Positions 43,660-55,448 of a stretch of 64,000 nt of DNA are shown here, one piece after another. Position 1 is the stretch's first letter, and every line of letters starts with the position of its first letter. Both the position numbers and the translations under genes were made by a program. The DNA lies in assembly GCA_030765065.1 (NCBI GenBank), contig CM060977.1:91777795-91841794 (forward strand), in the 5' to 3' direction. The DNA is from Deroplatys truncata. Its lineage: Eukaryota > Arthropoda > Insecta > Mantodea > Mantidae. The notes beneath the pieces are model-generated. The model was given only the letters and a program-made list of their open reading frames with translations. It did not search any database and was not told the DNA's origin.

Positions 43660-44345
43660 TATACAGGGTGAATCACCTAGAACTTGCACCGCAAATATTT
43701 CGGAAATGAAAAGTGCTATTGATGTGAAGTTTTCACAGCATTGATTGGTAGTCAAAGCCTCGTACATTTAGCCTATAAGCAAATTTTAACAATACTGAGA
43801 AAGTGTACTTTTTGAGCAAACATACAATTTTTTTAAATGCAACAATGCCTAGTTGTATCAACGGAATAAAGGTAGGGTAAATTAGAATGTCAATGTTCTT
43901 TGTTGCAGGATTCTAGTGCAAGTGCTTTACGAGAAATCGTATTTTAAAAAGTTTCCACCCCAACAATTGTTTGTCCCATTCAACCTGCTTAGTTGCTAGG
44001 TACGATGTTGTTATGTTCGTTTGCATTGTGTTTTCTGTTCATTAATTGCATTACGACTTTCTGGTCAGTTAGTTTGTGACAGTTCAAGCAGCAAGTCGTG
44101 AGTAGAAGATGGGGTTAACTAATGCAGAAAAAGCCGATATGCTCATAGTGTATGGAGAGTGTAGGAAGAATGCAGCTCGTTCCTGTACGGTGTATGCGGA
44201 AACGTATCCCAATAGACGTCAACTATCTCGGAAATTATTTATCAACCTCTTCAACCAAAACGTGGGATGTTCACAGCAACACACAACAAAAAATACCGGC
44301 TATGGCATTGGAATTCTTAACAGAATCTTACCCAACACATGACAT
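43660..44345 (+). pseudogene. DUF4817 transposase start fragment
   Basis: A TATACAGGGTGAATCACCTA sequence at about 43,669 looks like a left inverted end. The frame starting at 44,109 gives MGLTNAEKADMLIVYGECRK, a clear DUF4817 N terminus, with a frame change after SRKLFINLF (near 44,240). From about 44,296 the sequence resembles SINE-D 3' sequence (CCGGCTATGGCATT, also at 52,762), so the transposase is cut by other repeat material. Confidence 0.65.
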
Positions 44346-44462
44346 GTGTGTAAAATAATGTACATTGATTGACCTAATAATGGTTAAATATGAAGCCCGA
44401 TACTTAAGTGCTAAGGATATTGTAATTCGCCATGTTCCCTTAAATATTTGAGAACGCTTCAC

Positions 44463-45031
44463 ATTACTTTCTCTATCCCTTATCGCTTATTAGTGGGTAT
44501 ACAAATTATTCTTACGAACGTTTAATTTCCTATCTATTTCATCATAATCCCGATAAACCTTTGCAGAAATAGCTACATTACACTTTTCGTTATAGATACA
44601 AAGAGAACACCGTTAGTCAAATGTTTAACAACTGGACGCTATATGCTGGCCTTAAAATTCTATACTGTTTTTAGGCCATCGCGAAACAACAGAAAATTGA
44701 CAACACTTCACAGGCTATTCCCCTAAAATTCAAGATATACATATTTTTGTCATGCAAATAACTTTAATAATTGATGGCATCTTAATCCAATAGAGACATT
44801 TTTTAAGAAATAAAACATTTAAAATATTTATATAAAGGGTAGTTGGTAGGGAGAATTTTCTTGAAGATCTTCGTGTCGCATATTTTGAAGGCAGTGAACT
44901 TAAATACCGAGTTTGGTAATTATCTGACGTTCTAAAACTTGTTTTTCTGTATTCAGGAGTCCTCAAAACGTGCTTTTTTTGGGTGGTATGCAAAACTTCC
45001 CCTACTTACTATACGTCGTACAGAAAGTAAT
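44463..45031 (-). repeat. Rep-X copy with internal deletion
   Basis: Minus orientation from ATTACTTTCTCTATCCCTTA (right end) to TATACGTCGTACAGAAAGTA (left end). The central region between the CGCGAAACAACAGAAAATTG and CACTTCACAGGCTATTCCCC blocks is missing. Confidence 0.75.
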
Positions 45032-45584
45032 ATGTATGAAATTTGGTGTATTATACATTAAAAACCATGATTTGTGTATTGAAATGTCAAGCGTATTGAA
45101 TTGAAACTGTAGATTTCTAGAAATCAGAGATGGGCACCCTTAAAGGAACTACAAATAACACATTTTGTTCCGGAACTTCCCGATTTCGTACATGTGCTTC
45201 TGCGTTAGCATTGAGGGGTTTAGCACCATTTTGGTTCAGTGGCTCTTAAGCCGCCGATGATAATTTGATTTTTTCTTTGTGGGGGGCAGCTTTTATTTTC
45301 GCGTAATGAGGCTTGACATAATGTGAATTACCTCACCATCTCTCTAATGCATGCCGTCGGAATTTATTTATGTTAACAAGGTGATCAAATTTATTCGGAA
45401 TTTCCCGCGAACCAAATTCAATGGATGACGTAATTGCTACTGGGTATACATTGACGTAAAGCGGTGTCGGACGAGAGAGAAACATTTCACGAAAATGTCA
45501 TGTATACTACAGTGGTTTAACAACACGCGTGGACTTTAAAACGTGCTGTGCGCTTTCCCCTAATATGTTAATCTTGAACTTTTA
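45032..45584. other. Unassigned sequence
   Basis: No recognisable gene or recurring repeat. Confidence 0.4.
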
Positions 45585-46628
45585 TCAGTTATTATACTTA
45601 ATGCTGTATTTTGCTTCTGTTACACGTTGAATGCACAGGGAGATCCGCCGACTTTTTTGTGAGGGTATCAGATTATAGTGTAAGGGAAAAACAAGGTTTG
45701 GTACTTGGGGAGGAAAAGGGAAGAGGGGGTGAAGGGGTCTTGTACTGTGGTGACTCCGCTTATTGGGAAAGCTATGGTGACATGTGCCCGGTATCGCGTA
45801 CGCATCCGGGGTTTGTGGACGACTGTAGTGACGCCAAACGACTGGTGGAGGATAGGTGGCGCCTTGGCCGAGGCTCAGACGACCCAGCATACGGATTATG
45901 GATGCATGTTGTTATTATTCACTCGGCTTGGAGTCTGGTACTCCCAGTTGCTTTTCAATGTCGACGAAGCGTTCTAGTATGAGTAGAGTGCGGTTATGTG
46001 TCAGTTCGTCTATCTGCTTGTGCAGTTTCGTTATCCTGGGCTCGTTGACCAGCCCAGTATCCTTTCAAGATTCTTCCGGATGTATTCCTGGAATTTGAAG
46101 TTATCTCTGTAGATGGACGGGGGCAGAGTGTCCCGCAAGAGGTGAGCGTTTCCTTGACGTCATCTAGGGAGCGGCTAAGGGTTGCCTCCCACGTTGCGAT
46201 GCCTTCTGTAAGGTGTAGAAGACTTTTCCTTAGGTCCTGGAGGGCTGAGTTGTTGGCTTTTATGTATTCGTGAAGGCTTGCGTTCTGAGCGTGAGTATTC
46301 TCCTGGAGTCTTGTCCTTAGGTTCTGAAGGGCTGTTGTGTTGGCTGCAGTTTTCTGTGAGGAGGCCTTGAAGGTCTCTATTATGAAGGGAGCTGGATTTT
46401 TGGTGTCGGTGACGTTTGAGTGTGTGTGTCGTTGAGTGTGTGTGGCGTTGTGTGCGAGGTGAAGGCTGTGGTTGTCCGGGTACCAGCTTCTTTTGAGGTT
46501 TTTTGGACACACCGCTTGTCTTGTGCAGTCGCAGGTTGCACAGCACATGGGGCAATATGCCAGATCATAGCTGGTGCAGGTGGTGGGCGCCAAATAGTGG
46601 CAGCGGGCGATGGCAGTGCAGTCATCAT
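45585..46628 (-). CDS. Unrecognised ORF region, possibly from a DNA transposon
   Basis: A minus frame of 199 codons (45,994-46,593) has a Cys-rich start (LAYCPMCCATCDCTRQAVCP) and a His/Thr-rich low-complexity stretch. It then has a coiled-coil-like repeat (residues about 75-150) with TALQNLRTRLQEN and SALQDLRKSLLHL. The style recalls accessory proteins of some insect DNA transposons, but I cannot assign a family. Overlapping frames on both strands (45,585-45,890 minus, 45,611-46,098 plus, 46,175-46,628 minus, 46,420-46,764 plus) leave the real coding strand uncertain. Base composition here is more GC-rich than in the neighbours. Confidence 0.3.
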
Positions 46629-46849
46629 AGGAGTGGCCGTATTGGCAGCAGCGTCGGCAGGGAGTGTGGCAAGTGCTCAGCTAGCCTCAGCCTTGAGCAC
46701 CTACTCAACATCAGGCCAAGGCAGCACAGTAGTCTGCCTCGTCCCAGAATTCGTGTCTGACTAGCGGCGACAGTCCTCGTGCAGTATTGGATGCACATGG
46801 CCCTGTGAACTATGAACCGGTTGAGCGGTGATTTTCCAGCGACGTTGCC

Positions 46850-47180
46850 AATACATTTTAGTTACCTGTTTAAGGAATTATCCATCACTAGCCGTAGTCC
46901 ACGTTGTAAAATACTGGTAATTTCCTGACGGATATTTTTTTAAGTATTCAGAGTGTGTGGGTTTGTATTATATAGCTTATGTTTTAATTTACCCCAAAGA
47001 GAAAAGTCGCAGGGAGTTAGGTTTGGGGGACCGATGGTGAGGGGGCCACAAATATCTACTAATAATTCTGTCCTCCTCAAACACACTTTCAATTGTTTTC
47101 ATCAAAATATTGGCTGTGGCAGAGTCTTGTTGAAAAAAGACAAATGCACGTTTCTTGTGTGTTAATTCTCTAAAATATGG
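46850..47180 (-). pseudogene. DDE transposase C-terminal fragment
   Basis: Reading the minus strand with frame changes gives FFQQDSATANI (second catalytic Asp block, near 47,120), RIISRYLWPP and SLGYIKT. It ends with YLKKNIRQEITSILQRGLR near 46,870-46,930. This matches the C-terminal half of DUF4817-family transposases. The N terminus is absent. Confidence 0.65.
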
Positions 47181-47249
47181 GAGAAAAATTCATGCATGTG
47201 GTACAACGTCTTCTATGACCTAAAACGTACATGGTCATGGCCTTTTCTT

Positions 47250-48000
47250 TCAATTAAGGCAATGATGTGTCCGACGCGACAATGCACACACATACGCTAC
47301 ATTTCCCCCCACTCACAATAATGAGGCGTCCCCGCCGAAAAAAAGAAAGAAGAACAAAAATGAATAATACAAAGAAAATATAAACATACAATATTGAACA
47401 CACAATGATTGCAAAGATAAAGCCCTGATGAATCCCCACATGGATAATGATTTTGTTTTGCAATGAAGTAGCCCCACAGGAACCCCCCTCCAACTCATAA
47501 CTCCTCTTCTGTATGTACACAGTGTATCACGACCTACTGTTTGAGAATGGAGCAAAAACTGCTTTGTCCGGCAACTTTTCCCACCACTGAACCACACCCG
47601 CCGAAGAAAAGATGGAAAAACTTATCACACAGATAACTGTACCACTCGATCACCACGGCGACGCAGTGAAATAGCTGGAACTCTGTAGAATAGGTCTGTG
47701 ACCGACGGGTCCTGCCGGTACAGACAAGCCAAGAGGGAGAACACCCCCGTAGACTGCCATGGTGAGAGGATCGAAAGTGAAGTGCAGCTGGAAACCTGTG
47801 CGGCTGCGGCTGGGGGAAGTACCACCATTCTCCGGACGATCTGGGGCTTTCCTCTTCTGTGGAGGGGAGTGCTTCCTGGGGCTACCGCCAGACTGGAACA
47901 AGATTTGGGGAAAGCATCAGGGTCACAATATACAAGAAAAGATACACAGAACAAATATTACAAAAACAAAAGTCAGGGGACACACAAAACTAATAAAACT
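47250..48000 (-). other. Unrecognised region with overlapping open frames
   Basis: Frames on the minus strand (47,254-47,597; 47,625-47,954) include a hydrophobic membrane-like run (FAIIVCSILYVYIFFVLFIF). They also include a peptide with a Lys/Arg patch (PPQKRKAPDRP) that could be a nuclear signal. Neither matches a family I know. About 47,640-47,940 is clearly GC-rich. Plus frames at 47,698-48,037 overlap. A mobile element or noncoding gene is possible. Confidence 0.25.
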
Positions 48001-48850
48001 TAAATCTAGAGCAATCTATACATTGATTGAGCGCTGAATGTTTGGATATGACTAAAAACTATTAATGAATACATTTAAAGTAGGAACACCAAGTCAAAAC
48101 TTAATTACAAAATTTTCAGTGTTGTAACATGACAATGAAATTTATAGCTCTTGATGCTTTACAATGAACTCTGACCATAAAAATGGTGTTACTGTGAGAT
48201 TAATGCAAGTAAGAACCAAAACGCATTGAAACATTGCTACTAAGAATTTAAAAATGTCATCCTCAAATGAAAAAAAATGTTAGTTCAGTCTACTAGCAAA
48301 CTACAATATAGCTACAGACTACAGGATTAAATATAGGTAAAGGGACCATCACCAACTATGCTAAGGATCTACTCTCCAAGGAACGCTCCAGTTCGCAACC
48401 GCCTGGTTCGAACTCTTTTTTGTTTTTACAGATACATATAGCCCCCTATATTCTGTCATGGTTGGAGTATAGACCAAGCCCCAGGCAATAGATTCTGAAA
48501 ACATATTCACAAAGCAGTCACAAATAAATGAAAATAGTTAGAACTGACCAAAAGAAATAAATTATTGTAGGTAAACGTTATAACAAATTATGGATTTCAC
48601 GACCTGAAAATTTTGGAAACATGTACCCACCTAGATAAACTTGTAGTGAAGGGGCATAGCGTTGCTGCTGGACCGAAGGATGGCTCAATGACCATTTCCC
48701 TCTTTCCAGGCGAGAGACATTATTTAACACAACGAAGGCATCTGTAGCGACTGTAAGCAAACTCAAACAGTGCAACAAAACAAACCAACATTACTGTGGA
48801 CATACAACAGAACAATCATTACAATATGTAATAAGCCAATTTATATAAAT
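48001..48850. other. Unassigned sequence
   Basis: No recognised gene. The frame 48,578-48,778 minus has no motif. Confidence 0.4.
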
Positions 48851-48854
48851 ATTT

Positions 48855-49050
48855 GTCTCGATTAACGTGAAGCACATAGAACAAGAATAGAAGAATAGTT
48901 TGTTGAAGAATCGGTAGGGAAGGTAATGTGATTGTAACACATCAGAATTCTTTTTGGATTCAGGAAGCCTCAAAACATGTATTTTCGGTGAACATTGGAT
49001 GTCAAATTTTTGGTTTGAATACAATTCTTCCTCTTCTTTTTATAGGTAAA
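48855..49050. repeat. Rep-X right end joined to an inverted left end
   Basis: A plus-orientation right end (48,855-48,945, with CTCGATTAACGTGAAGCACA and GGTAGGGAAGGTAATGTGAT) is followed directly by a minus-orientation left end (48,946-49,050, with CTCAAAACATGTATTTTCGG). This is a small rearranged copy. Confidence 0.6.
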
Positions 49051-49685
49051 CTAATAAATTAGCCGTATTTTAAAAAAAATGAAGCAATACTTCCAGAGGC
49101 ACAAGAATTTGTTCTTGAACATGGATGCACGTTTTCAGTGTCTGCCCTTCTCGTCGTGGTATTTATCTTTTCTGTAAATGGTGATGAATTGAGGTGAGGA
49201 GGAATTTTGGGATTGCGGGTGATTTGGAGGTGCACTTGAAGGAGTAATACCGGCTTACTTTTTCAAGACCGATCACGTTATCACTGCAAGATTTACTTCT
49301 TTGTTCATCTCCCGCAACAACTCATACGCCTACCAGCTGCACGTTCTTTTGCGTAAATTGATCTCTTCTAACCTTTCGTTCTCGCCCGATACAACTGTTC
49401 TTCTCCTTCGTTACCTTCCGATTGTTTATTTAACCCTTCTTGAGATGCACGAGTTTACTTTGCGTAGTTTCTCGGTGTTTATTACTGACTAGTTGCTGAT
49501 CTACGTACACACTTACTGCACTATGTTCTTTTCTATACGTAGCTGATAATTGATACTGTTTTTCTATTCCGCACTGACTTCGCGTCACATCTTATCTCAT
49601 GCAACATGCGTCTTCAAGAAGCAGAATGACCAAAAGGAGTCTCGAGTCTCACTAAAATCACTATATACGGTATCAGCCCTCGTTA
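49051..49685. other. Unassigned sequence
   Basis: No gene or recurring repeat recognised. The frame 49,301-49,492 plus has no motif. Confidence 0.4.
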
Positions 49686-49719
49686 TATAGAGTGATCCGT
49701 TTGAGATGTCAGAAAAGGG

Positions 49720-50812
49720 CCATTCTATAATTGGTGGCAACATTTAATTTAACAAGAAAGAAAACATTTTTAAACAGTCACATTATTGCTGTCTCAGAAG
49801 TAATATCCTCCAACATGAATAACCCGCCTCCACACTTCAGGGGGACGACGGATGCCATCCACAGCGTCTTGTTGCACCTACTAATATTTGAACAGACTGC
49901 TCTACTGCTTCTATAATTGCCTGTCTGGTTCTAAAGCAAACTCCGAAGAATTTAATTTTCGCGAAAAGGTCAAAATCACATGGGCTCATATGTGGGGAGT
50001 ATGGAGGATGCTCCATAACTTCTCAGTTACATCTGCGAAATAAATTGAATACAGAGACAGCTATGTGCGAGCGAGCACCATCATGTAGCACAATAGGATG
50101 AGAATTCAGGAGATTTGGACGTTTACGACGCACAACTGGTCGTAAATGGTGTTCCAGAAAGTAATACACCATTCACACGATTTCCCACAGGAACTGAATG
50201 AGTGACAAGGACACCGACAAAATCATAAGCAACTATGAACACGACTTTAAGTGGATCCTGTTCTTGGCGACACCTTTTTGGCCGTGGTGAATCATTGTGC
50301 CGCCACTCATTTGATTGTTTCCTCAATTTTGGTTGGCTCAGCGAACCCAGGTTTCATCTAAAGTTATGATACGTCGAAGGAAACGCTCCCTTCATCTCTA
50401 TAGCTTTCTAAGTGCAATCTTGCTGTTTCCATTCTCTGCCACATGTCTCGCTGTTCAAGATCGAGCGCAGAATTTCCTCATCCTTAACTTATTTTAAAGT
50501 ATGTGAAGAATCGTACCAGGAGCAATTCCAGCTTCCCTTGCTAGTTCAATACAAATCTCACACGTTCTTCCAGCATGCTCTAACAGCGTTCACATGCACA
50601 TTATCATATGCCGATTGCGGTCTGCCAGCTCCAAGTTTTTGATGAACATCTTCCCTACCTCTGAGAAATGCATACGTCCACCTAGCCAGGGTACGATGTG
50701 GTAAAGTCTCTCTACCACAAGCTTCCAGTAACGCTGCAGGGCATTGTCGAGCATTCTTAACTGTTGCAATCTGAATCTTTATGAAGCATCCTTGTTCGTA
50801 TTTGCTAAACAT
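49720..50812 (-). pseudogene. Mariner-like transposase pseudogene
   Basis: The start at 50,812 gives MFSKYEQGCFIKIQIATVKN, then ARQCPAALLEACGRETLPHR and a helix-turn-helix region. In other frames follow LDETWVR (first Asp, near 50,355), KRQSNEWRHNDSPRPKR-like sequence (near 50,310), VLHDGARSHI (second Asp, near 50,085) and PPYSPHMSPCDFDLF (third-block Asp, near 49,990). A segment between about 50,355 and 50,560 has lost similarity, and several stops and shifts occur. Confidence 0.8.
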
Positions 50813-50995
50813 TTTAGAGCTCTACAGATAAGTGAAAAATTAAACTCACTACAAAGATCGTATAAATAAGATAACTATTTTCAAGCTCACAGATATAACA
50901 CATCAGATGTTTTTCTTTCTCATTGTTATCCGCTTGCATCATTTACTGCTGACAGCCCCACATAAAACATTGTAGCCACTGACTATTGAATGTCC

Positions 50996-51557
50996 TATAG
51001 AGGAAGTTAATGACACATCTTTGAGAAGATTGCTGCAGTATAAGCGGACAGAATGGAAGTTAACAATGAGTGCTTTAGAATTCATCCGCGTGGCATGACA
51101 GCACTATCGTGCAGAGGAGACAAAATGGTACTCATGCCACAATAGCGTGCTCAGTGTTTCGTATGGTATGTGAAGTATGTCATATGAGACTGTGATTTCT
51201 CAGTTCTACAAACAATGCAGTTATGCTTGTCGACTCGGCCACTCACATGAAATGTGGCTTTGTCCATGAACATCCATCCATTTAACCACTGATCGTCCGC
51301 TTTCTGCCTCTCATACATCATGACAGCAAACTTGAGACGAACTTCGTAATTATGCTGCATCAAAGTATTTCATGTAATTATGCTGCACATTTCATATGGG
51401 TGGCAGAGTTGTGGCGTGACCACCATTTTGTCTCCTATGCACGATAGCGCTACCATGCCAGGCGCATGAATTCTGAAACATCGCTCGGTGTTAACTTCCA
51501 TCCTTTCCGCTTATATTACAGCAAACTTCTCAGGGATGTGTGCATTAACCTCTTATA
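50996..51557 (-). mobile_element. Palindrome-ended element with a transposase fragment
   Basis: Long imperfect inverted arms of about 140 bp: TATAGAGGAAGTTAATGACA onward on the left pairs with the complement of sequence ending TGCATTAACCTCTTATAC on the right. Both arms include ATAAGCGG and the GAGACAAAATGG/CCATTTTGTCTC pair. Between them the minus frame 51,151-51,363 has RLKFAVMMYERQKADDQWLN, then VSGRVDKHN, which matches the block around the first catalytic residue of DUF4817-type transposases. It looks like a deletion derivative or fold-back element inserted into the mariner. Confidence 0.6.
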
Positions 51558-51880
51558 CATAACGTTTTATTTTTCTCACATCTCAAACGGATCACTCTGT
51601 ATTTTCCTCGGAGTCAAATCTCCCTACTTTACTCTTCGCAACTTTGCTTTATGCTGGACCTTATTCCTCTCTTTTTGGCTATGGTTCAAACTTTTGAACA
51701 TCAACGGTTACTCGCTTCATTCATTACAAGAAGTAGCTTTATTCCTATACTTGGGAAATAACCGCGTGGATACAAAGGAATGACATGTTTGCTTACCTCG
51801 GCACTTGAATGTGTACAATAAAACCACAACTGCCACGCTCTATTACTTTCTATCGGAAATCTTGCATGAAACTAAGTATA

Positions 51881-52461
51881 AGATTTTATTTTAAAGTACT
51901 GAAAATGTTTTAAAACTAACGAAACATTATTTTACAAATACTTTTTTATCATTCATTACCGAAAAACCTTATACTACTTCTCCATAGCCACCGCCGTCAT
52001 TCAGGTCTTGTAACAGTTTTTATACGCGTTCGTCAAAGAATGATGCCGCCTGTGATGAAAGCCAAGTCTGCACTTCTTGTTTCACAACATCATCGTCGTT
52101 TAAATCCTTTCAACGAAGGAATTTATTGAGATGAAAATCACTGGGTGATAAATACGGACTGTAGGGAGGGTGGTTGAGTTGTTCCCAACCAAATGATGCG
52201 ACCAGATCTTGAGTTTATTTGGCTGTGTGAAGCCGGGCATTGTCACTCATTACTGTTTCCCCCATAATCCTCACAAACTTGGCAATCACTGCTTGCTGGC
52301 GTAACATACGCCACATTCAAAAAGCGAATTACTGATCTGAGTTCACAGTGTTGCGATTGTTTTCAACATTTAGAAGGATTGGAGGAAGTGATCGCGTATA
52401 CTCAAAATCGCGACTGCAGCGGCAAAATATTAAAACAGTACTTACTTTAAAAACAGCCTCG
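51881..52461 (-). mobile_element. Second mariner deletion derivative of the 31.2-kb type
   Basis: The right end, read inward, is CGAGGCTGTTTTTAAAGTAA with TA outside (52,462-52,463). The left end near 51,881 is diverged (AGATTTTATTTTAAAGTACT). The inside aligns with 31,250-31,760: TGATGCCGCCTGTGATGAAA, CCAAGTCTGCACTT, TTCCCAACCAAATGATGCGA. It is a broken C-terminal region plus part of the N-terminal region, with no intact frame. Confidence 0.7.
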
Positions 52462-52627
52462 TACAATTGCAGCGCTGTTTACTGGCTAATATTTACAAAA
52501 CTTAAGATGCTTGTAGCATTGGAAAGGTATAATCAAAGGACTTAAAAATTCTACCGGGATTTGGGCCATGAATCTTTTAAGAACGCTTAGTCTAAGACAT
52601 AATAGTCATTAAATTATGAAGCTTAAA

Positions 52628-52900
52628 GCACTTACTACATTGTAAGTCGACATTGGGGTATGCCATCTCGTAATGCTTTGAGATCTCTTGTGGTTTACTG
52701 AGAAAAATGCGAGTAGTTGGGGAATTTAATGTGATGCTGTGTCGATCCATGGTTCAGATCCCGGCTATGGCATTCAGTAGTCTGATTCTACCTCTCCAAT
52801 CTTGTCCTACACACGGCTTGTGTGGAAGAACAATTAATTCCACTTGTAGTATTATTCAAGGGATTTCTACTGATATAGTTTACAATGCCCTGAGGCTAAA
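52628..52900 (+). mobile_element. SINE-D copy, tRNA head mostly lost
   Basis: Matches 40,430-40,713 in opposite orientation: ATTGTAAGTCGACATTGGGG, CTTGTGGTTTACTGAGAAAA, TTGGGGAATTT, then GGTTCAGATCCCGGCTATGG (a B box) and TTGTGTGGAAGAACAATTAA. The A-box region seen in the other copy is deleted here. Confidence 0.6.
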
Positions 52901-54890
52901 ACCATAGAAAATAATTAAGTATGATATTAATATATTGGTAATAAGCCTTTGACAAATAATATTTATCCAAATAACTAATGTAAATCAAGAGAATAATGGT
53001 CTAGGAAGGCTTTGAGCATCATCTGTCTCTTTGTTAGTCGTTCTAAAACTGTCGTTAACTGTGATGTGTACAGAATTGATAGCAAATGGTCCATAATGGA
53101 ACATTAAATAATTTCATTTCCAACTGTGCAAAATAGGTGGGCTTCAACTGGGGGGGGGTACGTAATGATCCAACCAAATCTATTGACAAATTTTGTGTTA
53201 AAAATACTATCGAGACCTGAATTATCACTCTCTGTGATTAATCAGTATACATACTCGTCTACTGTGCCTTTCAGACAATGAGTTACATTAATGTACATGG
53301 GATGAGAGAGACAGCGCTCATGTTTGCATTAAAAGGCTGCGGCAGATCCACTTGTGAATATAATCAAAGCTGTCCATGTTAAAAAGGGATCATCACCGTC
53401 CCTCCCCCTCTCTCCCCCTCTCTCTGTCTCTTGTTTAATGTATATAACGTGTTTTATCCGCTCAGTGAATACAGTAAATGGACACAGAACAATAACACCT
53501 GTAATTACTTCTGAATGATTTTTCAAGTATTTGCGATGTTTATACATAGACTAAGGGTAAGAAAACAGAAGATTCTTCGAACATACAATAGAGAATTTAG
53601 TTATCGTGCGGGTTGTAGTCCTCTAGTACAAGGATAACAAAATGGAGACGGAATGGGTCGAAATATAAAATATCGGCCACGATAGGAGTGCGTGTTGTGG
53701 GAAGAGGAACTAAACAGTTACGGAACAAGTGGGGCAGTGAGACGAAGAAAACATCCGCAGTTCCGAGTTACATTTACTAGCGAAGCTGAGGTCTGCAAAT
53801 GTAGTTCCGTTTTCACTGTGCAACTGTACTTTCCCCTATCGCTCCCACTCGCCTCTGATCCCCAGCCTTGATTGTCAGCCCTCCTCGAAGTGCATTCATA
53901 TCGTGATCGACTAGTACTGACGTGCATAAAAGATGGCTCTGTGTATATTATTGACAAATCTAGCCCTACCCTCTGCCAGCGTAATCCCATATTTTTCGGG
54001 CATAGTTCTAGTCACTGAATTTACAGGTACGTTACCTCCCCCAAAACATAGCCAAACTGAAATGGGAACATTACAAGCAAATCATCTATGTTGTCAATAG
54101 CGGAGTATCGTTAGGTCAATGCTTCGTTGAATTTTGGCGCAAAAATAAAATGTAATAAAATAAATACGAAAAAAAGAAAAAAAAGGCGAACGTTAAGAGC
54201 TGTTTGTATTTTGTTTTTTTAATACACATAAACCTGTATTTTCATGCTACACTACCATTCTTTATTGTCGGTTTTCGATAGCGGCAATAACTTTAACCTT
54301 CGTCTTCATGCCGCTGATGAAAGCTCTCATATAAATGTCGTTCAGGTTAACGATACACGCAAATAATTCTTCACACCTTCCTCTAGAAAACCGAATTATG
54401 TTTTATTGGTTTAGCTTTTACTCGTGTACTAATTGTGGTAAAACTTTCATAGATACGGTATCTGATCAATCATTTCACATCGATTATAACATCGTTAATT
54501 GGTTCGTGTTTGTGTCCGTGAATTGTTTTTCAGAACCGTCACCTAATGAACTGATACAGGCTGGGTGGAGTTAATTGTTGTTTACTTGAAGGTAGAAACC
54601 TTATAGAGGGAAAAGTACTATTGTGATCTAAAGTGGTTTCACTTTAAGTTAAAAGGAGTTGAAAACAAAACCACGTGACAAGGAAACGCCTCATTGGCTC
54701 GAGAGCAAATTACAAGCTTTCCTGCTTAGCATATTGTCTGTTCCTGTACATAAACAGTTCGGTTCAGATCGTAACGTTTTGTAGTTACGGAGGGTTGTTC
54801 ATGCTCTATGGTAACAATATCAGGCGAGCAAGTAGCTCCGCGCTGAAACATGTGGAACCGAATGAAAGTTCAGCAGTATGAGTGTATCAC
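52901..54890. other. Unassigned sequence
   Basis: No gene, transposase or recurring repeat is recognised. Short frames (53,329-53,990 minus, 54,335-54,881 plus) have no motifs. Confidence 0.4.
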
Positions 54891-55448
54891 TGTGTTTGCT
54901 CAGTTGTATGCTCTTGTTCTTTCTATATCAAATGGCGTCAAAAATAGAACCATTCTTATAAAGGTACATTATTGCCCTTTCCGATACAAAATACTTGTGT
55001 TCTAAGATTATTAAGCAGTGCAAGAGGCGTGGGTTTTACCATATTCAAGAAAGTGATCTCATGTGTACTCAACAAAAAAGGTAAGGCAACATCAGGACCT
55101 ATTCCAAAGTGTAAGAAACAGGGAAATCCACAATCGGCCACCAGTCGCACCCTGGAGATAACTTGGAAGGTGAAGTTTGATGCCTCTGGACCAAATCCTG
55201 CAACTCAGAGGGTCATTGCATTGTAATTAAGAATCTCTGTTACTACTCTGAACACCAGAATTAACCAGGATTTGAATCTACAAAAGTGCTATAAGAACCG
55301 GGGATATAAGCTGTTGCCTAATACATTGCATTACGTACCACTAACAGCAGACAACTGCATGAACTTAGCTGGTGAAAAGTGGGTGATTGTTGTCTTTTTA
55401 GATGAGGCATATGCTTATCTAAGTGACTGCAACAAAACCTCCGCCATA

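Larger units (their letters stand above)
49688..51599 (-). mobile_element. Mariner-like element with nested insertion
   Basis: Ends TAGAGTGATCCGTTTGAGAT (left) and CAGAGTGATCCGTTTGAGAT (right, read inward) lie 1.9 kb apart, flanked by TA (49,686-49,687 and 51,600-51,601). The broken transposase occupies about 49,720-50,812 minus. A palindrome-ended element (50,996-51,557) sits in the leader. Confidence 0.85.

Noticed and set aside
47640-47950. GC-rich patch considered as an integrated parvovirus-like sequence
   Set aside because: None of the expected replicase or capsid motifs could be read in any frame.
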